Positions 62,637-64,000 of a stretch of 64,000 bases of DNA are shown piece by piece. The DNA is from JANSWP01 sp041941305 (GTDB lineage Bacteria > Bacteroidota > Bacteroidia > Chitinophagales > Saprospiraceae). The notes under the pieces are model-generated. The model made no database searches. It worked only from the letters and a program-made list of their open reading frames with translations, and had not been told where the DNA came from. Within the stretch, counting starts at the first letter, position 1; the number at the start of each line of letters is the position of its first letter. Where the stretch lies: contig JBGTQJ010000015.1 of assembly GCA_041941305.1 (NCBI GenBank), positions 100,840-164,839 of the forward strand, read 5' to 3'. Position numbers and translations under genes: made by a program.

Positions 62637-63113
62637 ATGGAAATAAAGTTTAGCAATTGGAAAAAGTGGAATAATAGAAATAATCTTGATGGATTGGAAT
62701 TTCCAGGTGTATATTGCCTTTCGATTTCAGATTTAAATCTTTCTAATAAAGAATTTGATTGGTCAAGAGATATCAAATACGTAGGAATGACAAATTCGAG
62801 AAATGGGCTCAGAGGTAGACTCAAACAATTTGATAATACCATAAATGGTAAAAGAGGACATGGCGGAGCTGATAGATTTAGATATAAACACGAAGATTAT
62901 AATAAGCTTACTCAAAATCTTTATGTGGCTGTTCAGTCGTTCAAATGTGATGTCAAATCCAACAAGCCAAATGATTTAATAATTATGGGTGAAGTAGCTA
63001 AGCATGAGTATGTTTGTTTTTCAGAATATGTCAAACTGTTCAATGAACTTCCTGAGTTTAACAATAAGAAAGATTCACCAAAATATAGTTTAACAAAAGG
63101 AAGAAAAAATTAA
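62637..63113 (+). CDS. GIY-YIG-like nuclease-fold protein
   Basis: The 158-residue product has the GIY-YIG core: GVYCLSISD (GVY, ~26-34), then IKYVGMTNSRNGLRGRLKQF (YVG and the Arg, ~49-68). The Glu usually found ~40-60 residues later could be in IIMGEVAKHEYVCFSEYV (~117-134). These proteins cleave DNA through the GIY-YIG Tyr, Arg and Glu. No DNA-binding domain is attached. It lies 1.2 kb upstream of the defence island on the opposite strand, 60 bp after a broken small gene. A role in repair, restriction or mobility is possible; no partner is visible. Confidence 0.7.
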   Translation: MEIKFSNWKKWNNRNNLDGLEFPGVYCLSISDLNLSNKEFDWSRDIKYVGMTNSRNGLRGRLKQFDNTINGKRGHGGADRFRYKHEDYNKLTQNLYVAVQSFKCDVKSNKPNDLIIMGEVAKHEYVCFSEYVKLFNELPEFNNKKDSPKYSLTKGRKN

Positions 63114-63217
63114 ACCATTAGCTAATCGAGTGGCAAGAAGTAAAGACTAACTTTTAGACCTGCAAAACTTGCAAAGGAGTTGTGTCGGCTTACCCACTTT
63201 TTGTACCACATTAAAAA

Positions 63218-63562
63218 TCACAACAACTGAAGAATCTTCTCCCACAAAGTCATATAAGGCACAATCTCAATTTCATTACTCTGCATCGCCCAGCGGAGGG
63301 GGACAGCTTCTATTTTTTTAAGGTGTTCAGCTGCTTTCAGAGATACATTGGTTTTGTTGAAATAGCCTTTGCTGATTTGCATCAACATTCTGAGAAAAAG
63401 GCGGGTGCGTTTGGTGTGTTCTCCTTTTAGGTATTTGTAGGAATAGGTTTGAAGGGAGGATTCTCGCTCTTCTATGAAGGATAGATTTCCTCGTTTGAGT
63501 GCATAGAGGATTTGCAGGATGAGGATATTGGTATTGTGGCCAACTTTGCCTTTGTTGAACAA
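63218..63562 (-). pseudogene. C-terminal fragment of a Saprospirales-type helical repeat protein
   Basis: The 115-codon open frame begins with TTG and has no upstream Met, so the 5' part is missing. The product (LFNKGKVGHNTNILILQILY, KYLKGEHTKRTRLFLRMLM, SKGYFNKTNVSLKAAEHLKK, IEIVPYMTLWEKILQLL) is an all-helical repeat ending like members of a large paralogous family in these bacteria, whose full proteins are several hundred residues. The sequence just upstream is in another frame. The fragment is therefore a truncated and probably dead member; the family recall is from memory. Confidence 0.5.
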
Positions 63563-63747
63563 TGATTGAAAAAGGTGTCTCCTATATTTGCAACCACCTT
63601 GTTTACGGATATATCTAGACTCAAATCAATTACGGGCTCCATGATAATGTCCAACATACAACTGGAAAAACAGTTAGTACTATCTAAAATATCCAAAGTT
63701 AGGTGATAAGTGCCGGTGAATTTACGGTGGAGATTAATACTCTGATA

Positions 63748-63996
63748 TTAAAAAACCTTTAACCCAACCACCAAAGCATAAGTATTAATGAAAGCACGTG
63801 GGCTGAGATTCTTTGCGGTTATTTTTAAAGAATAAACACCTGCGATGGAAAGCACCTGCTTTTGATTAAAAGGCAATTCAATGCCTGCTCTAAAATAAGG
63901 ATACAGATAAAATTCATTATACAGTGACTTTGTTGCATGGCTATGCCCAAAAGAATGAGCTAGCCTTTTAAAAGCGATTTTTTCGGTTTTAAAGGG
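63748..63996 (-). pseudogene. Possible 3' remnant of an outer-membrane beta-barrel gene
   Basis: An 83-codon frame without a Met begins after a TAG at 63997-63999 and ends in TAA at 63748-63750. It translates to EFYLYPYFRAGIELPF, KQVLSIAGVYSLKITAK and NTYALVVGLKVF, alternating strands with a terminal Phe, typical of outer-membrane barrels. The in-frame stop close to the window edge suggests a broken gene. Short and uncertain. Confidence 0.35.
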
Positions 63997-64000
63997 CTAC

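Overview
The window looks like chromosomal DNA of a Bacteroidota bacterium, most likely from the Saprospiria (Lewinella or Haliscomenobacter type). The signs are: several large secreted proteins ending in type IX secretion system (T9SS) sorting domains; SprB-like repeats; two hybrid two-component systems with AraC output; a TonB-dependent receptor; promoters of the Bacteroidota kind (TTTG about 20 bp upstream of TAnnTTTG); and almost no Shine-Dalgarno sequences. I see no rRNA, tRNA or CRISPR array.

Layout. 1-7.0 kb: the 3' end of a T9SS adhesin-like gene, then the translation/transcription cluster rimP-nusA-infB. 7.3-11.1 kb: an acidic repeat lipoprotein, a PlsC-type acyltransferase, a small SET-domain protein and an LptC-like protein. 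11.2-29.0 kb: two paralogous modules, each a giant hybrid sensor (HTCS) beside a large T9SS-secreted protein, with an odd acylphosphatase between them. The upstream region of each secreted-protein gene has the same -7-like box and the same array of four 18-bp direct repeats spaced 21-28-21/22 bp, probably the AraC-type operator of the HTCS. 29.3-34.0 kb: clpB, then a Septu-type (ptuA-ptuB) defence pair. 34.1-48.6 kb: a T9SS beta-helix protein, a DUF763 protein, two small secreted proteins, an aminotransferase, a metallophosphoesterase, an acyl-CoA ligase, a TonB-dependent receptor, a deleted remnant of a DODA-type dioxygenase and an atypical pyruvate kinase.

48.7-61.4 kb is a six-gene, co-directional, tightly packed island on the minus strand: a type III-like restriction subunit (Res), an AbiEi-like regulator, an AbiEii-like nucleotidyltransferase, a type III-like methyltransferase (Mod), a McrB-like AAA+ motor and a DUF2357 nuclease-like partner. 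It combines a modification-blocked restriction enzyme, an AbiE-like toxin-antitoxin pair with its own promoter, and a McrBC-like pair. This is the best candidate in the window for a composite, little-described defence system. After it comes about 1.2 kb of AT-rich, largely non-coding DNA, an orphan GIY-YIG protein and decayed gene fragments to the window end.

Two other themes stand out. A 140-bp element with 18-bp terminal inverted repeats occurs twice, once 13 bp upstream of rimP and once at 39.0 kb (MITE-like). Many intergenic spacers hold long, often nested, near-perfect inverted repeats (1.1, 1.9, 3.4, 7.1, 37.2, 38.0, 38.8, 41.2 and 43.3 kb), which probably act as terminators or RNA-processing structures but are unusually long and numerous.
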